Below, one piece after another: positions 24,872 through 33,135 of a stretch of 44,779 bases of DNA. A program made the position numbers and the translations under genes. Positions within the stretch are counted from its first letter, which is position 1, and the number at the start of each line of letters is the position of its first letter. Under the pieces are notes generated by a model that did no database searches, was not told the origin of the DNA, and worked only from the letters and a program-made list of their open reading frames with translations. Source of the DNA: Novosphingobium lindaniclasticum LE124 (GTDB taxonomy: Bacteria > Pseudomonadota > Alphaproteobacteria > Sphingomonadales > Sphingomonadaceae); the NCBI RefSeq assembly GCF_000445125.1, contig NZ_ATHL01000067.1:1-44779 (forward strand). Reading direction: 5' to 3'.

Positions 24872-25473
24872 TCATTCGACCAATTGCTGGCTTTCCCATG
24901 CTGGAAAAGAGTCTTGCAGTGTGGCCCAGTCCAAAAGACGAAAAATCATTACCGGCAATGAGGCACGCATCGAGCCGTGCCCGATTCGCGGCTCGTTCAT
25001 GTCGATACCGATGAAGACCAGTTCCTGCCGGCGATCGCCCAGAGCGGATGTTGCGCCGCCTTCTCTTCGTCGCGCCACCTCGACATTGCCCGGCCTCGTC
25101 GCGGAACGAGAAGGTGCTGGAGCGGCTTGGAAATGCCGGTGCTTTCGATCATGAGGCAGTCGAAGCGGCCCGCCTCAGCCAGCGCGCGCAGTTCTCGCAG
25201 CAGATCGTCGCGCAGGGTGCAGCAGATGCAGCCGTTGGTCATTTCCACCAGCGCGTCCTCTGAGCGGGACAGCGCCGCCTCGCTGCCGCGCAAGAGGTCG
25301 GCGTCGATGTTCAGCTCCGACATGACGTTCACGATCACCGCCACGCGCAGCCCCTCGCGATTGGCGAGGATGTGGTTGAGCAGCGTCGTCTTGCCCGAAC
25401 CCAAAAAGCCGGAGAGCACAGGGGCGGGCAGGCAGCCATCGGCTGCCCGCGCGACGTTCTGCAGGGAGTTCAA
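24872..25473 (-). pseudogene. Broken CobW/COG0523-family zinc metallochaperone GTPase
   Basis: A TTG start at 25473, 7 bases after CAAGAG, leads into [18 protein letters not shown] (Walker A), a SELNIDAD segment and the metal-binding [13 protein letters not shown] (CxCC). After STGIS the reading frame breaks. [10 protein letters not shown] continues in another frame, then a large internal deletion joins the C-terminal tail [18 protein letters not shown] and a final SFPAW. Roughly half of the usual 350-400 residues are missing. Family members of this subgroup help metalloenzymes under zinc shortage and are often Zur-regulated, which fits the operator just upstream. Confidence 0.82.
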
Positions 25474-25499
25474 GGTCAGCCTCTTGCCATTTTGCAAAG

Positions 25500-25517
25500 A
25501 TGTTATACCATAACATT
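25500..25517. promoter_or_regulatory. Zur-box-like operator
   Basis: ATGTTATACCATAACATT contains TGTTATA-C-CATAACA, matching 14 of 15 positions of the classical Zur core TGTTATAnTATAACA. It lies between divergent remnants of a CobW-type GTPase and a TonB-dependent receptor, a standard zinc-starvation gene pair. Both genes it would control are now broken. Confidence 0.7.
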
Positions 25518-25541
25518 GAAATTCTAAAAACGGGGGTAACT

Positions 25542-25889
25542 TTGATCCGACTTCCTTTGACGGCGGCCCTGCTGGGCGCGCCTTTGTTTGCCATGCCTGC
25601 ACTGGCTGAAACCGAAGATCAGGCATCCGCCCGTCGCGGCGAGATTACGGTCACTGCGATCCGCGAGGACGACAGCTATGCGCCCAAAAAGGCGACGGCG
25701 GCTGGCAAGACACCGGCCGACATCCTGGAAATCCCGCAGTCGGTCAGCGTGGTGACGCGCGAGCAGATCGAGGACCGCAACTTCTTCACGATCGGCGAAG
25801 CGCTGCAGCAGGTGACCGGCATCACCGTGATGCCGTTTGACGGCTCCAACCCGGATTATCGGATCTGGGGATCGGAAATCGGCGGCTGA
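25542..25889 (+). pseudogene. 5' fragment of a TonB-dependent receptor
   Basis: The likely start is TTG 25542 ([16 protein letters not shown] signal peptide, cleavage after LAE). A TonB-box-like ITVTAIRED and a plug start follow: TPADILEIPQSVSVVTREQI, EALQQVTGITVMPFDGSNPD. The similarity ends near 25873 and a stop follows at 25887. The whole barrel (about 550 residues or more) is missing. The plug is of the FpvA/FhuE-like type. With the Zur-box-like site and the CobW remnant it was probably a zinc or metallophore receptor. Confidence 0.82.
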
Positions 25890-25905
25890 ATGGCGATCAA
25901 GGGTC
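25880..25905 (+). repeat. Degenerate short repeat, copy 2
   Basis: CGGCGGCTGAATGGCGATCA then AGGGTCGA partly matches the copies at 19660-19685 and 31211-31236. It lies exactly where the TonB receptor fragment ends. Confidence 0.3.
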
Positions 25906-26030
25906 GAGGTCATCCTGTGGCGCCCGATGCAACCCTGCGGATTTGTCGAGGTATGCGGGATGATGGAGCCTGCACCTACAGAAGGCATCTCAATCTCGGA
26001 AATCACAGGGGCGAGCAAATGAATTGCACT

Positions 26031-26948
26031 TCATGGCCGCCGGAGTTTCCGCCGGTATGCAACGGGCGATAGGCCCATTTCGCGTCGAAAAGCGGCATGG
26101 AAGGCGCTGTCGCTGAGATAACCTGCCTGTGCTGCCACGGTGCTGACGGTCGTCGTGCTCGCAGCAAGCTGGCGCGCGGCCACCCGCATTCGCCAGTTGG
26201 TGGCATAGCTGACCGGCGGCATGCCGACGCGGCGCGCAAACCGCTCCGCAAAGGACGATCGTGAAAGGCCTGCGAGCGAGGCGAGTTCGTCGAGCCGCCA
26301 ATGGCGTGCCGGATTGGCATGGATCGCCTGCAGCGCCCTTGCGACCGGAGGATCCGACAGGCCGCCAAGCCAGCTGGGGATATCCGTCCTGGCACCGAGT
26401 TGGCTGCGAAGGGCCTGCACGAAGAGCAGGCGGATCATGTCGTCACACGCGGCTCGCGCGCCGGGCAGATTGCTTCGCCATTCGGCGTCGAGTTGGGCGA
26501 TCAACCATCCCATCGGCGTTGCCGAGGATTGCTCGGCATCGATCAGCAACAGGCCAGGCAGCAGCGGCAGCAGCAAGTCCGCCTGAGCGTCCTCGAAGCT
26601 CACGCTCCCGCCGAGGATTTCGGTTTCCGGAGCCGCTCCTACCTGGCCACGAGTGGCATCATCCTCGAACACCAGCGATGCGTCGATCGGCTGCAATGTC
26701 GGGTCGCTGGCCAGTACGAAGGGTGTGGCCGCTACCATGAAGCAATCACCGGCCGACAACTGCCGGGCGGAGCCTTCAGCCAAAATCCAGCAGGTGCCGG
26801 AGCGAACGACGTTGAACTTGACGTGCGTGGGCGAGAACCGCAGCGCCCACGCGCCTCCAGCGGTGAAGCGGACGGTGCATGCCGCGCTCGCTTGCACCAG
26901 ACCAAGCACATCGGACAAGGGGTCTGCCGGCGCTTCCTGGACGATCAC
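26031..26948 (-). CDS. AraC-family regulator with cupin domain
   Basis: A 305-residue regulator with a cupin_6-like N-terminal sensing domain (CTVRFTAGGAWALRF, LSAGDCFMVAATPF) and a C-terminal AraC double HTH (RLDELASLAGLSRSSFAERF, VAAQAGYLSDSAFHAAFRRE). I placed the start at GTG 26948; the same frame stays open for 270 residues more, but that part is antisense to the next gene and does not look like protein. It is divergent from the SDR at 27009 and probably regulates it. Confidence 0.88.
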   Translation of the reverse strand: MIVQEAPADPLSDVLGLVQASAACTVRFTAGGAWALRFSPTHVKFNVVRSGTCWILAEGSARQLSAGDCFMVAATPFVLASDPTLQPIDASLVFEDDATRGQVGAAPETEILGGSVSFEDAQADLLLPLLPGLLLIDAEQSSATPMGWLIAQLDAEWRSNLPGARAACDDMIRLLFVQALRSQLGARTDIPSWLGGLSDPPVARALQAIHANPARHWRLDELASLAGLSRSSFAERFARRVGMPPVSYATNWRMRVAARQLAASTTTVSTVAAQAGYLSDSAFHAAFRREMGLSPVAYRRKLRRP

Positions 26949-27008
26949 GACATGATTTCGGATGAATGAGGATCGATCATCCGATCGGCTTACTTCACAA
27001 ATCGGCTC

Positions 27009-27971
27009 ATGACGAGCTTGCAAGAACCCCTCGGATCGCCCTTCGGCGCCGCCTCCACCGCTGACGAAGTAATCGCCGGCCTCGACCTTTCCGGCCGCAA
27101 CGCCATTGTCACAGGCGGCTATTCCGGTCTCGGCCTTGTTACGACAAAAGCGCTCTCCAGTGCGGGCGCAGAGGTGATCGTGCCTGCGCGCGACCTCGAA
27201 CGGGCCGAAGCCGCGCTCGCGGGTGTCGAGCGGGTGGAAATCGCGCCCATGGACCTGATCGACGCCGCATCGGTTGCCGATTTCGCCAGTGCCTTCATCG
27301 CCCGCAGGCAGCCGCTTCACCTGTTGATCAACAGCGCGGGCATCATGGCCACACCCTTGCGGCGCGACGCGAACGGCCATGAGGCGCAGTTCGCGACGAA
27401 CCATCTCGGCCATTTCCGGCTTACCTGCCATCTCTGGCCTGCCTTGGCGCGTGAGGGTGCCCGCGTCGTTGCCGTATCCTCGCGCGGACACCAGATTGCC
27501 GGTGTCGATTTCGAGGACATCGATTTCGAACGCCGCGCCTATGACAAATGGGCAGCTTACGGACAGTCCAAGACGGCTAACGTCCTGTTCGCCCGTGCTC
27601 TGGACCAGAGAGGCGAGGGGCAAGGAGTCCGCGCCTTCTCGCTGCACCCCGGACAGATCATAACCGATCTGGCACGGCATCTCTCTAAAGAGGAAATGGC
27701 AGGGTTCGATGCATTCGATGTGCAAGGCATGCCGATCATCGACCCTGCACGAGGCATGAAGACCGTCGAGCAAGGCGCGGCGACGACCCTTTGGTGCGCT
27801 ACGAGCCCGCTTCTTGAGGGCATGGGCGGCGTCTACTGCGAGGATTGCGACATTGCCGGCATCAATGGCGGAGAAACCGGGCGCAAAGGCGTGGTGCCTT
27901 GGGCTATCGACGATGAAGCCGCTGAGCGTCTTTGGTCAGTCTCGTCGCGATGGACGGAGTGCCGCTTCTAG
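27009..27971 (+). CDS. SDR oxidoreductase (retinol dehydrogenase-like)
   Basis: A 320-residue extended SDR: TGGYSGLG (35-42), the variant NSAG (108-111), Ser158 and Tyr184/Lys188 (YGQSK). The length and the HLGHFRLTCHLWP segment resemble WW-oxidoreductase/retinol dehydrogenase-like proteins. The substrate is unknown. It starts 61 bases from the divergent AraC-type regulator, a common regulator/target pair. Confidence 0.92.
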   Translation: MTSLQEPLGSPFGAASTADEVIAGLDLSGRNAIVTGGYSGLGLVTTKALSSAGAEVIVPARDLERAEAALAGVERVEIAPMDLIDAASVADFASAFIARRQPLHLLINSAGIMATPLRRDANGHEAQFATNHLGHFRLTCHLWPALAREGARVVAVSSRGHQIAGVDFEDIDFERRAYDKWAAYGQSKTANVLFARALDQRGEGQGVRAFSLHPGQIITDLARHLSKEEMAGFDAFDVQGMPIIDPARGMKTVEQGAATTLWCATSPLLEGMGGVYCEDCDIAGINGGETGRKGVVPWAIDDEAAERLWSVSSRWTECRF

Positions 27972-28106
27972 ATCATCGCAGAGCGAGGCTCGCAAGCGCG
28001 ACGGATGGCCTGGCCCGTACGGAAGCGTCGGTGCAGGGATCATGTGTCCCCATGTTCGTTGCGCACGTTTCTACGGCTCGTTCTCGCGGTGGGCCGAGCG
28101 TCGCGA

Positions 28107-29036
28107 TCACCGTGTCGACATCTCGCGGCGATAGGCACTGGGTGTTATCTTGGCCGCCTTGCGGAAGCTGGCGCTGAACGCGGAGGGGGTCTCATACCCT
28201 ACTTCAAGCGCGATCGCGATGATCGGTAGCTCGGTGTGGGCCAGCAGGTCCCGGGCGCGGTTCATGCGCAAGGACGTGAGCCACTCATGCGGCGTCATGC
28301 CCGTCGCCAGCCGGAACGAGGTGGCGAAATGGAAGCGGCTCAACTCGACGATCCCGGCCAGTTCGTCGAGACTGATCGCGTGGTCGAGATTGGCGACCAT
28401 GTAGTCGTTGATCCGCCGGACCTGCCAATCCGCCAAACCTCGTCGCGGCGCGACAGCCTGTGCAGCGCCGAAGCTGGAGTGCGCGCGGATCAGCTGGGTG
28501 CACAGAAGGTCCACCGCTTGCTCCACGAACAGCGAGGCACCGGCATCGGACGAGGCTGCTTCCTTGCCGAGGATCGCCATGATCTGCGCCGACGTCGGGT
28601 CATCGAAGCAGTTCCTGCCGATCAGTTCGACGCGGTGCGGCACCGCCATTGCTTCCGCCGCCGACTGAAGCCGCCAGTCGGGCAGGTACACGTGCGAAAC
28701 CTCGATCGGCCCTTCGACATCCCAGCGCCCGTCCTCGCCCTCCGGAATGAGGGTGATCGACCCTCGGCGCGTGCGCGATTCCACCCGCTTGCTGCCCTGC
28801 CGCCAGGTCGCCTGCTGGGCAGTGCCGTAGTATGTCATGACAACGTGGGTATCCAGGCCCGGAAGCGCTGCGTGGAGCGCGCCATGGGTCCAGGGCCGGG
28901 TGAGCCGGGTGCCGCCGCGCAGATCCTGGTCGGCCAGTACTGGCGGCGTATCGAGGATATGCTCCATCTCTGCGCGTGTGGACGCGCGTTCGCCTGCTGA
29001 CGGAGCATTCGCTGTCTCGGACGGGGAAGCGGCCAT
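28107..29036 (-). CDS. AraC-family regulator
   Basis: A 309-residue regulator with an N-terminal ligand-sensing half of unclear fold (RRGSITLIPEGEDGRWDVEG) and a C-terminal AraC double HTH (LDELAGIVELSRFHFATSFR and IAIALEVGYETPSAFSASFR). It converges on the SDR at 27009 and diverges from the NmrA/cupin/AhpD operon, which begins 159 bases away. It probably controls that operon. Confidence 0.9.
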   Translation of the reverse strand: MAASPSETANAPSAGERASTRAEMEHILDTPPVLADQDLRGGTRLTRPWTHGALHAALPGLDTHVVMTYYGTAQQATWRQGSKRVESRTRRGSITLIPEGEDGRWDVEGPIEVSHVYLPDWRLQSAAEAMAVPHRVELIGRNCFDDPTSAQIMAILGKEAASSDAGASLFVEQAVDLLCTQLIRAHSSFGAAQAVAPRRGLADWQVRRINDYMVANLDHAISLDELAGIVELSRFHFATSFRLATGMTPHEWLTSLRMNRARDLLAHTELPIIAIALEVGYETPSAFSASFRKAAKITPSAYRREMSTR

Positions 29037-29194
29037 CGTTCATCCTCGGCGTGTCGCCCGACACTATCCGATCGCCGTTCCGCATCAACCGCAATCTGGC
29101 GACAGTCGCCGCAACCCCGCGACAGAAGCGAACCGGGCAATCCCGTACATCTCTTCTCACAGGAGGCGCATGCCGCGCCCGACAGGAGGACAAG

Positions 29195-29962
29195 ATGGAC
29201 AGGAAGAAGATCACGATCATCGGCGGCACCGGCCTTGTCGGTGCGAAGCTGGCCCGGCTGCTCGCGGTGGCAGGGCACGAGGTCGTCGCGGCCTCGCCCG
29301 GCACCGGGGTCAACAGCGTCACCGGCCTGGGGCTCGACGAGGCGCTCGCCGGCGCCGAGATCCTCGTGGACGTATCGAATGCCATGTCGTTCGATCCGGC
29401 CGAGGTGCGCGCCTTCTTCGACGCCTCGGGCCGGAACCTCATCCGCGCCGCCGCCGCCGCCGGTGTGAAGCACCATGTGGTCCTCTCCATCGTCGGCGCC
29501 GACCGCATGCCCGGCAACGGCTATTTCGATGGCAAGCTTGTCCAGGAGCGGATCGCCGGCGGCTCGGGGCTGCCTTACACCATCGTGCGCTCGGCCCAGT
29601 TCTTCGAATTCCTGGCCGCCATCGCCGACGGCTACACCGCCGATGGTGTGGTAAGGGTCAGCGGCGCGCAGTTTCAGCCGATCGCAGCCGACGATGTCGC
29701 GGCGAACCTCGCCTCGATCGCGCTGGAGCCACCGGTGAACGGCATCGTCGAGATCGCCGGGCCGGAACGCGGGCCCTTCGACCTCACCCTCGGCCGCTAT
29801 CTCAAGATGCGCGGCGATGCCCGCCGCGTCGAACGGGATCCCGATGCCGACTATTTCGGAGGCCGCGTCGACGAGCTCTCCCTCGTCCCGCTCGGTCTCC
29901 ACCGGCAGGGCCTGCAGGATCTCGCCATCTGGATGAACGCACAGGTCATGCCCACCACCTGA
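29195..29962 (+). CDS. NmrA-like/atypical SDR NAD(P)-binding protein
   Basis: A 255-residue protein with an N-terminal Rossmann motif TIIGGTGLVG (7-16), the segment SFDPAEVRAFFDASGRNLIR and VVLSIVGADRMPGNGYFDGK, as in NmrA-type SDRs. Such proteins lack the usual YxxxK activity or act as NAD(P) sensors or reductases. The ATG at 29195 has AGGAGGACAAG upstream; the longer frame overlaps the divergent regulator. It is the first gene of a three-gene operon. Confidence 0.92.
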   Translation: MDRKKITIIGGTGLVGAKLARLLAVAGHEVVAASPGTGVNSVTGLGLDEALAGAEILVDVSNAMSFDPAEVRAFFDASGRNLIRAAAAAGVKHHVVLSIVGADRMPGNGYFDGKLVQERIAGGSGLPYTIVRSAQFFEFLAAIADGYTADGVVRVSGAQFQPIAADDVAANLASIALEPPVNGIVEIAGPERGPFDLTLGRYLKMRGDARRVERDPDADYFGGRVDELSLVPLGLHRQGLQDLAIWMNAQVMPTT

Positions 29963-30006
29963 GCCCGCCCGAACTCTTCACAATCCGCACGCGAAAGGAC
30001 AGTCCC

Positions 30007-30465
30007 ATGAAAACCCTGATTTCCACGCTCGCCATCGCCGCCGCCTTCGCGGCACTCGCCCCGGTCGCCCACGCGCAGGCCCACGATCACGCCGCAGCCC
30101 GCGAGACAGCTCCCACACCGTCAGGCGTCAAGGCGACGCTCGTCTACCAGCACGCGATCCCGGACGTTGCGGGCAAGAGCGTCAAGGGCGTGCTCGTGGA
30201 GTATCAGCCGGGCGGCTCCAACGGATCGCATGTCCACGCGCGCTCGGCGCTCATCTATGCCACCGTCATCCAGGGCGCCGTCGTCAGTCAGGTGAATGGC
30301 GGGGAGATCCGCACCTTCAAGACCGGCGAGAACTTCACCGAACTGCCGGGTGATTTCCACAACATCAGCGCCAACGCCAGCAAGACCGAGCCCGCCAAGC
30401 TGCTCGCGGTCTTCATCGTCGACACCGACGAGACCGTCCTGACGACGCCAGCGAAGCAGAACTGA
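30007..30465 (+). CDS. Exported cupin-domain protein
   Basis: A 152-residue periplasmic protein: signal peptide (cleavage near AHAQA, residue 24), then a single cupin barrel with the metal-ligand segment GGSNGSHVHARSALI and a second motif FTELPGDFHNISAN. The function is unknown; small exported cupins of this kind accompany redox operons. It lies 44 bases after the NmrA-like gene and 45 before the AhpD-like gene. Confidence 0.9.
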   Translation: MKTLISTLAIAAAFAALAPVAHAQAHDHAAARETAPTPSGVKATLVYQHAIPDVAGKSVKGVLVEYQPGGSNGSHVHARSALIYATVIQGAVVSQVNGGEIRTFKTGENFTELPGDFHNISANASKTEPAKLLAVFIVDTDETVLTTPAKQN

Positions 30466-30510
30466 TCCGCCCCCCAACCTCACGATACCCAGACATCGAA
30501 AGGATATGCC

Positions 30511-30957
30511 ATGAACCGCCTGAACTGGTTTGAAGTCGCGCCCGACGGCGCAAAGGCCTTGATGGGCGTCCATCACTATATCACCAAAAGCACCAGCCTG
30601 CCGGAGGAACTCATCCACCTCGTGTTCCTTCGCGTCTCGCAGATCAACGGCTGCGCCCACTGCATCGATCTGCATACCCGCGATCTGCTCAAGACCATGG
30701 CTATCGACAAAGTGGTGCTGGTGCCGGTGTGGGACGAGGTTCCTCATCTCTTCAACGCCCAGTATCGAGCCGCACTGGCGTGGGCCGAGGAAGTGACCAA
30801 CCTTAGCGAAACCCACGCATCGGATGAAGCTTATGCAGCAGTCGCGGAGGTGTTTGAGCCGAAGGACCTGGTCGATCTTACATTAGCGATCGCCGCTATG
30901 AACGCCTTCAATCGGCTCGGCGCCCCGTTTCGCCTCCCCGTCGCCGCAAAGCCCTGA
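30511..30957 (+). CDS. AhpD-like carboxymuconolactone decarboxylase-family protein
   Basis: A 148-residue helical protein with the redox motif NGCAHCIDLHT (Cys48, Cys51, His55) of the AhpD/YnfI branch. Start at ATG 30511 after GAAAGGATATGCC. It is the last gene of the NmrA/cupin/AhpD operon. Together with the second AhpD-like protein at 20514 and the Ohr protein this makes three thiol-peroxidase-type proteins within 15 kb. Confidence 0.92.
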   Translation: MNRLNWFEVAPDGAKALMGVHHYITKSTSLPEELIHLVFLRVSQINGCAHCIDLHTRDLLKTMAIDKVVLVPVWDEVPHLFNAQYRAALAWAEEVTNLSETHASDEAYAAVAEVFEPKDLVDLTLAIAAMNAFNRLGAPFRLPVAAKP

Positions 30958-31276
30958 TCCTGAGCGAGGGGTGAAGCCTTCGTATTAACTGACGGCAGAT
31001 TAATCGAAACGCGAGAAGTTAAATGGTGGGAGGCAAGCCGCTCTTCCACCATTTTCTCCAAATCGGCCGACATTTCGAGCAAGGTTTTGTCAACGAAGCT
31101 TGATCAGCAAACTCCGACCGGGATGGGATATCCAGTGGCGCCAGACAATAGCCTACTTGGGGCGGCTGCCTCGCAATAACTGAAGTTCTGCAGTTAGAAA
31201 GTGCAAGTCTGGCGCTGAATGACCGGAAAGGGTCGGCTGCGATGATCCGATGCAATCGGATCGGAAACCACTCTAG
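30958..31276. other. Gene-free stretch with short repeat
   Basis: I find no convincing gene here. The minus strand holds a peptide-like run (EMSADLEKMVEERL) with no family I recognise. A short repeat copy lies at 31211-31236. The stretch joins the AhpD operon to an IS3 remnant and looks like decayed intergenic DNA. Confidence 0.5.
31211..31236 (+). repeat. Degenerate short repeat, copy 3
   Basis: GGCGCTGAATGACCGGAAAG then GGTCGG. This is the clearest copy of a short degenerate motif also seen at 19660-19685 and 25880-25905, here beside an IS3 remnant. Confidence 0.45.
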
Positions 31277-31560
31277 ACACAGCCTCGGCTGATCCCCAGT
31301 TCATTCGCCTGACGCTTCACCGGCAAGGTGTGCGTTCGGTCGATCATCGCTTTGCGCTCGGCAACAGTCCTGCCTTGCCGAGCGCGCCTTCCAAAAAATC
31401 ACTCCCCAACGTCAGCTCGCCGATCTTGGCGTGCAGCGTCTTCACGTCGACGGCGGGCTCGTCCAAGGCCTTCTCCGAGCCAAACACGCCGGCCGCCCCT
31501 TCAAGCAATTGCGTACGCCAGGTCGTGATCTGGTTGGATCAGGTCATAATCCTGCGCGGC
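31277..31560 (-). mobile_element. IS3-family remnant (orfA end and orfB start)
   Basis: On the minus strand the orfA tail reads ITTWRTQLLEGAAGVFGSEK, VDVKTLHAKIGELTLGSDFL and EGALGKAGLLPSAKR. Its TGA overlaps the orfB start (ATGA), as usual for the IS3 family. orfB then reads MIDRTHTLPVKRQANELGIS before a stop and the end of similarity near 31277. The 5' part of orfA and nearly all of orfB are missing. It lies directly downstream of the phosphatidylserine decarboxylase gene. Confidence 0.85.
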
Positions 31561-31585
31561 CCGACAGCCCCATCACCGACTACGC

Positions 31586-32494
31586 TCAAGTCGGACGGTT
31601 TCCCATCATCTCGCCCAGCCGCACGGGTCGTTCCGGGACCCAATGTTCGTTGAAGACGATACTGCCCTGCCTGAAGAGCATTACGATGGTGGAGCCGAGC
31701 AGGAAGCGGCCCATTTCGTCACCCTGTTTCAAGTGGATGCGCTGGTCAGGATAAGTCCATTCGGAGGGCGCTCTTGTACGTTTCGGATTGACCACGCCGT
31801 GCCATGTCGTGGCGATGCTGCCGACAATGGTGGCGCCTACCAATACCATGACAAACGGCCCATGTTCCAGCGATTCAAAGACGCATACGACGCGCTCGTT
31901 GCGCGCAAACAGATTGGACACGCCCCTTGCGGTGACCGGATTGACCGAGAAAAGTGAGCCGGGCACATGGATCATGCGCGTCAATACGCCGTCACACGGC
32001 ATGTGCAGGCGATGGTAATCCCTTGGCGACAGATACAGGTTGGCGAAACTCCCGTGGCGGAATTCGGCCGCTAACGCGCCATCTCCGCCGACCAGTTCCG
32101 CGGTGGTAAACCTATGTCCTTTGGCTTGAAGGATATGATGGTCGTCGATCGCTCCGCACTGGCTGATCGCGCCGTCCACAGGGCAGATGAAATCGGCACT
32201 AGCCAGGGGGCGGGCTCCGGGCCGAAGCGGTCGGCTGAAGAAGTCATTGAAGCTTTTATAGCTGGCGAGATCCGGGTTTGCGGCTTCGCTCATGTCCACC
32301 CCGTATCTTCCGACAAACCAGCGGATCAGGCGAGTGCTGATCGGGCCGGCCCCTAGGTTCGCAATGTGGCCGGCGAGATTGGTCAAGGCCCGCTTGGGAA
32401 GAAGATGTTGCAGCAGGACTGTCATGCGTTCGGACAAGGTGAGCCTCGTAGTAGCGGCCGCCGGTTTTCCGGCGGTCTCAGAATGTGCCGGCAT
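31586..32494 (-). CDS. psd: Phosphatidylserine decarboxylase proenzyme
   Basis: A membrane-associated pyruvoyl enzyme that turns phosphatidylserine into phosphatidylethanolamine. The sequence follows the long E. coli-type enzyme: YKSFNDFFSRPLRPGARPL, CPVDGAISQCG, ILQAKGHRFTTAELVGG, YLSPRDYHRLHMPCDG, and the self-cleavage site RFLLGSTIVMLF, where the LGST Ser becomes the pyruvoyl group. A start at ATG 32494 gives 302 residues; ATG 32425 (279) is also possible and lies closer to where homologues begin. No phosphatidylserine synthase is adjacent. The gene is flanked by an IS3 remnant and an SDR pseudogene, so it may be an extra or acquired copy. Confidence 0.9.
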   Translation of the reverse strand: MPAHSETAGKPAAATTRLTLSERMTVLLQHLLPKRALTNLAGHIANLGAGPISTRLIRWFVGRYGVDMSEAANPDLASYKSFNDFFSRPLRPGARPLASADFICPVDGAISQCGAIDDHHILQAKGHRFTTAELVGGDGALAAEFRHGSFANLYLSPRDYHRLHMPCDGVLTRMIHVPGSLFSVNPVTARGVSNLFARNERVVCVFESLEHGPFVMVLVGATIVGSIATTWHGVVNPKRTRAPSEWTYPDQRIHLKQGDEMGRFLLGSTIVMLFRQGSIVFNEHWVPERPVRLGEMMGNRPT

Positions 32495-32625
32495 TCTGTT
32501 CCAGCGCGGCGATACGTCTGTCAACCGGACAGGGCATATGAATGCCCATGGTTGCCGTCTGCGGATCGGCGGATCTTGGGCGGAGGGAAGCAACTGCCGT
32601 TTATGGTATCCCCTATCCTTCAGTG

Positions 32626-32930
32626 AGCCGTAAAGCCGCCATCGACGGGCAGCGCTACGCCGACGACGAAGCTCCAACCCGGGCTGACAGCCACAACACC
32701 GCTTGCGCCATCTCCTCGGCGGTTCCGAGGCAGCCGATCGGCTGCTGCTTCAGAAACTCGTCCATCGCGTCCTTCCACGTCTTGAGCATGTCCGCGACCA
32801 TAGGCGTCTGATCACGCCTGGGCAGATCGCGTTGATGCGGACCCCGCGAGGTGCGTATTCGAGCGCGGCGCTCTTGGTTAGGCCGATCACGCCATGCTTG
32901 GGCGCGTGATCAGCGAAGCCTTGTAGGAAC
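32626..32930 (-). pseudogene. SDR gene remnant (C-terminal half, frameshifted)
   Basis: On the minus strand, in three successive frames, the end of a classical SDR is readable. [20 protein letters not shown] and INAICPG come first, then [40 protein letters not shown], and finally SFVVGVALPVDGGFTAH before a stop. The Rossmann half is absent. It overlaps no intact gene except the unlikely 5' extension of psd. It is dead. Confidence 0.8.
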
Positions 32931-33135
32931 GAGCTTCCGATTCGGTCGGAGCAGGCATCAAGTTTGGCCAGTTCCTTCTGCTACGCCGGGGTGTCACGCA
33001 CTCCAAAGCCAGCTGCGGTGCCGACGCTAACCGGTATGTGAACGATAAAGTTCGCTCCCGGCATGCGCGTTAGCACCGAAGGAGGCGGAGCGTCGCCGCC
33101 CCGTCACTCTTGTCGTCTCAACCAGGCAGCGCCGC

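Noticed and set aside
25500..25541. ATG 25500 as start of the TonB receptor fragment
   Set aside because: This ATG is the first part of the Zur-box-like palindrome. The signal peptide begins later, so the TTG at 25542 fits better.
26949..27773. A 275-residue N-terminal extension of the AraC-type regulator
   Set aside because: It lies antisense to the SDR at 27009 and has no recognisable domain; the regulator is complete without it.
28837..30006. A 390-residue upstream extension of the cupin gene frame
   Set aside because: It runs across the NmrA-like gene in another frame and is Arg-rich. The cupin has its own start and signal peptide at 30007.
30831..31082. A short minus-strand frame with a helical run EMSADLEKMVEERL
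   Set aside because: It overlaps the end of the AhpD-like gene and I could not match it to any family; chance cannot be excluded.
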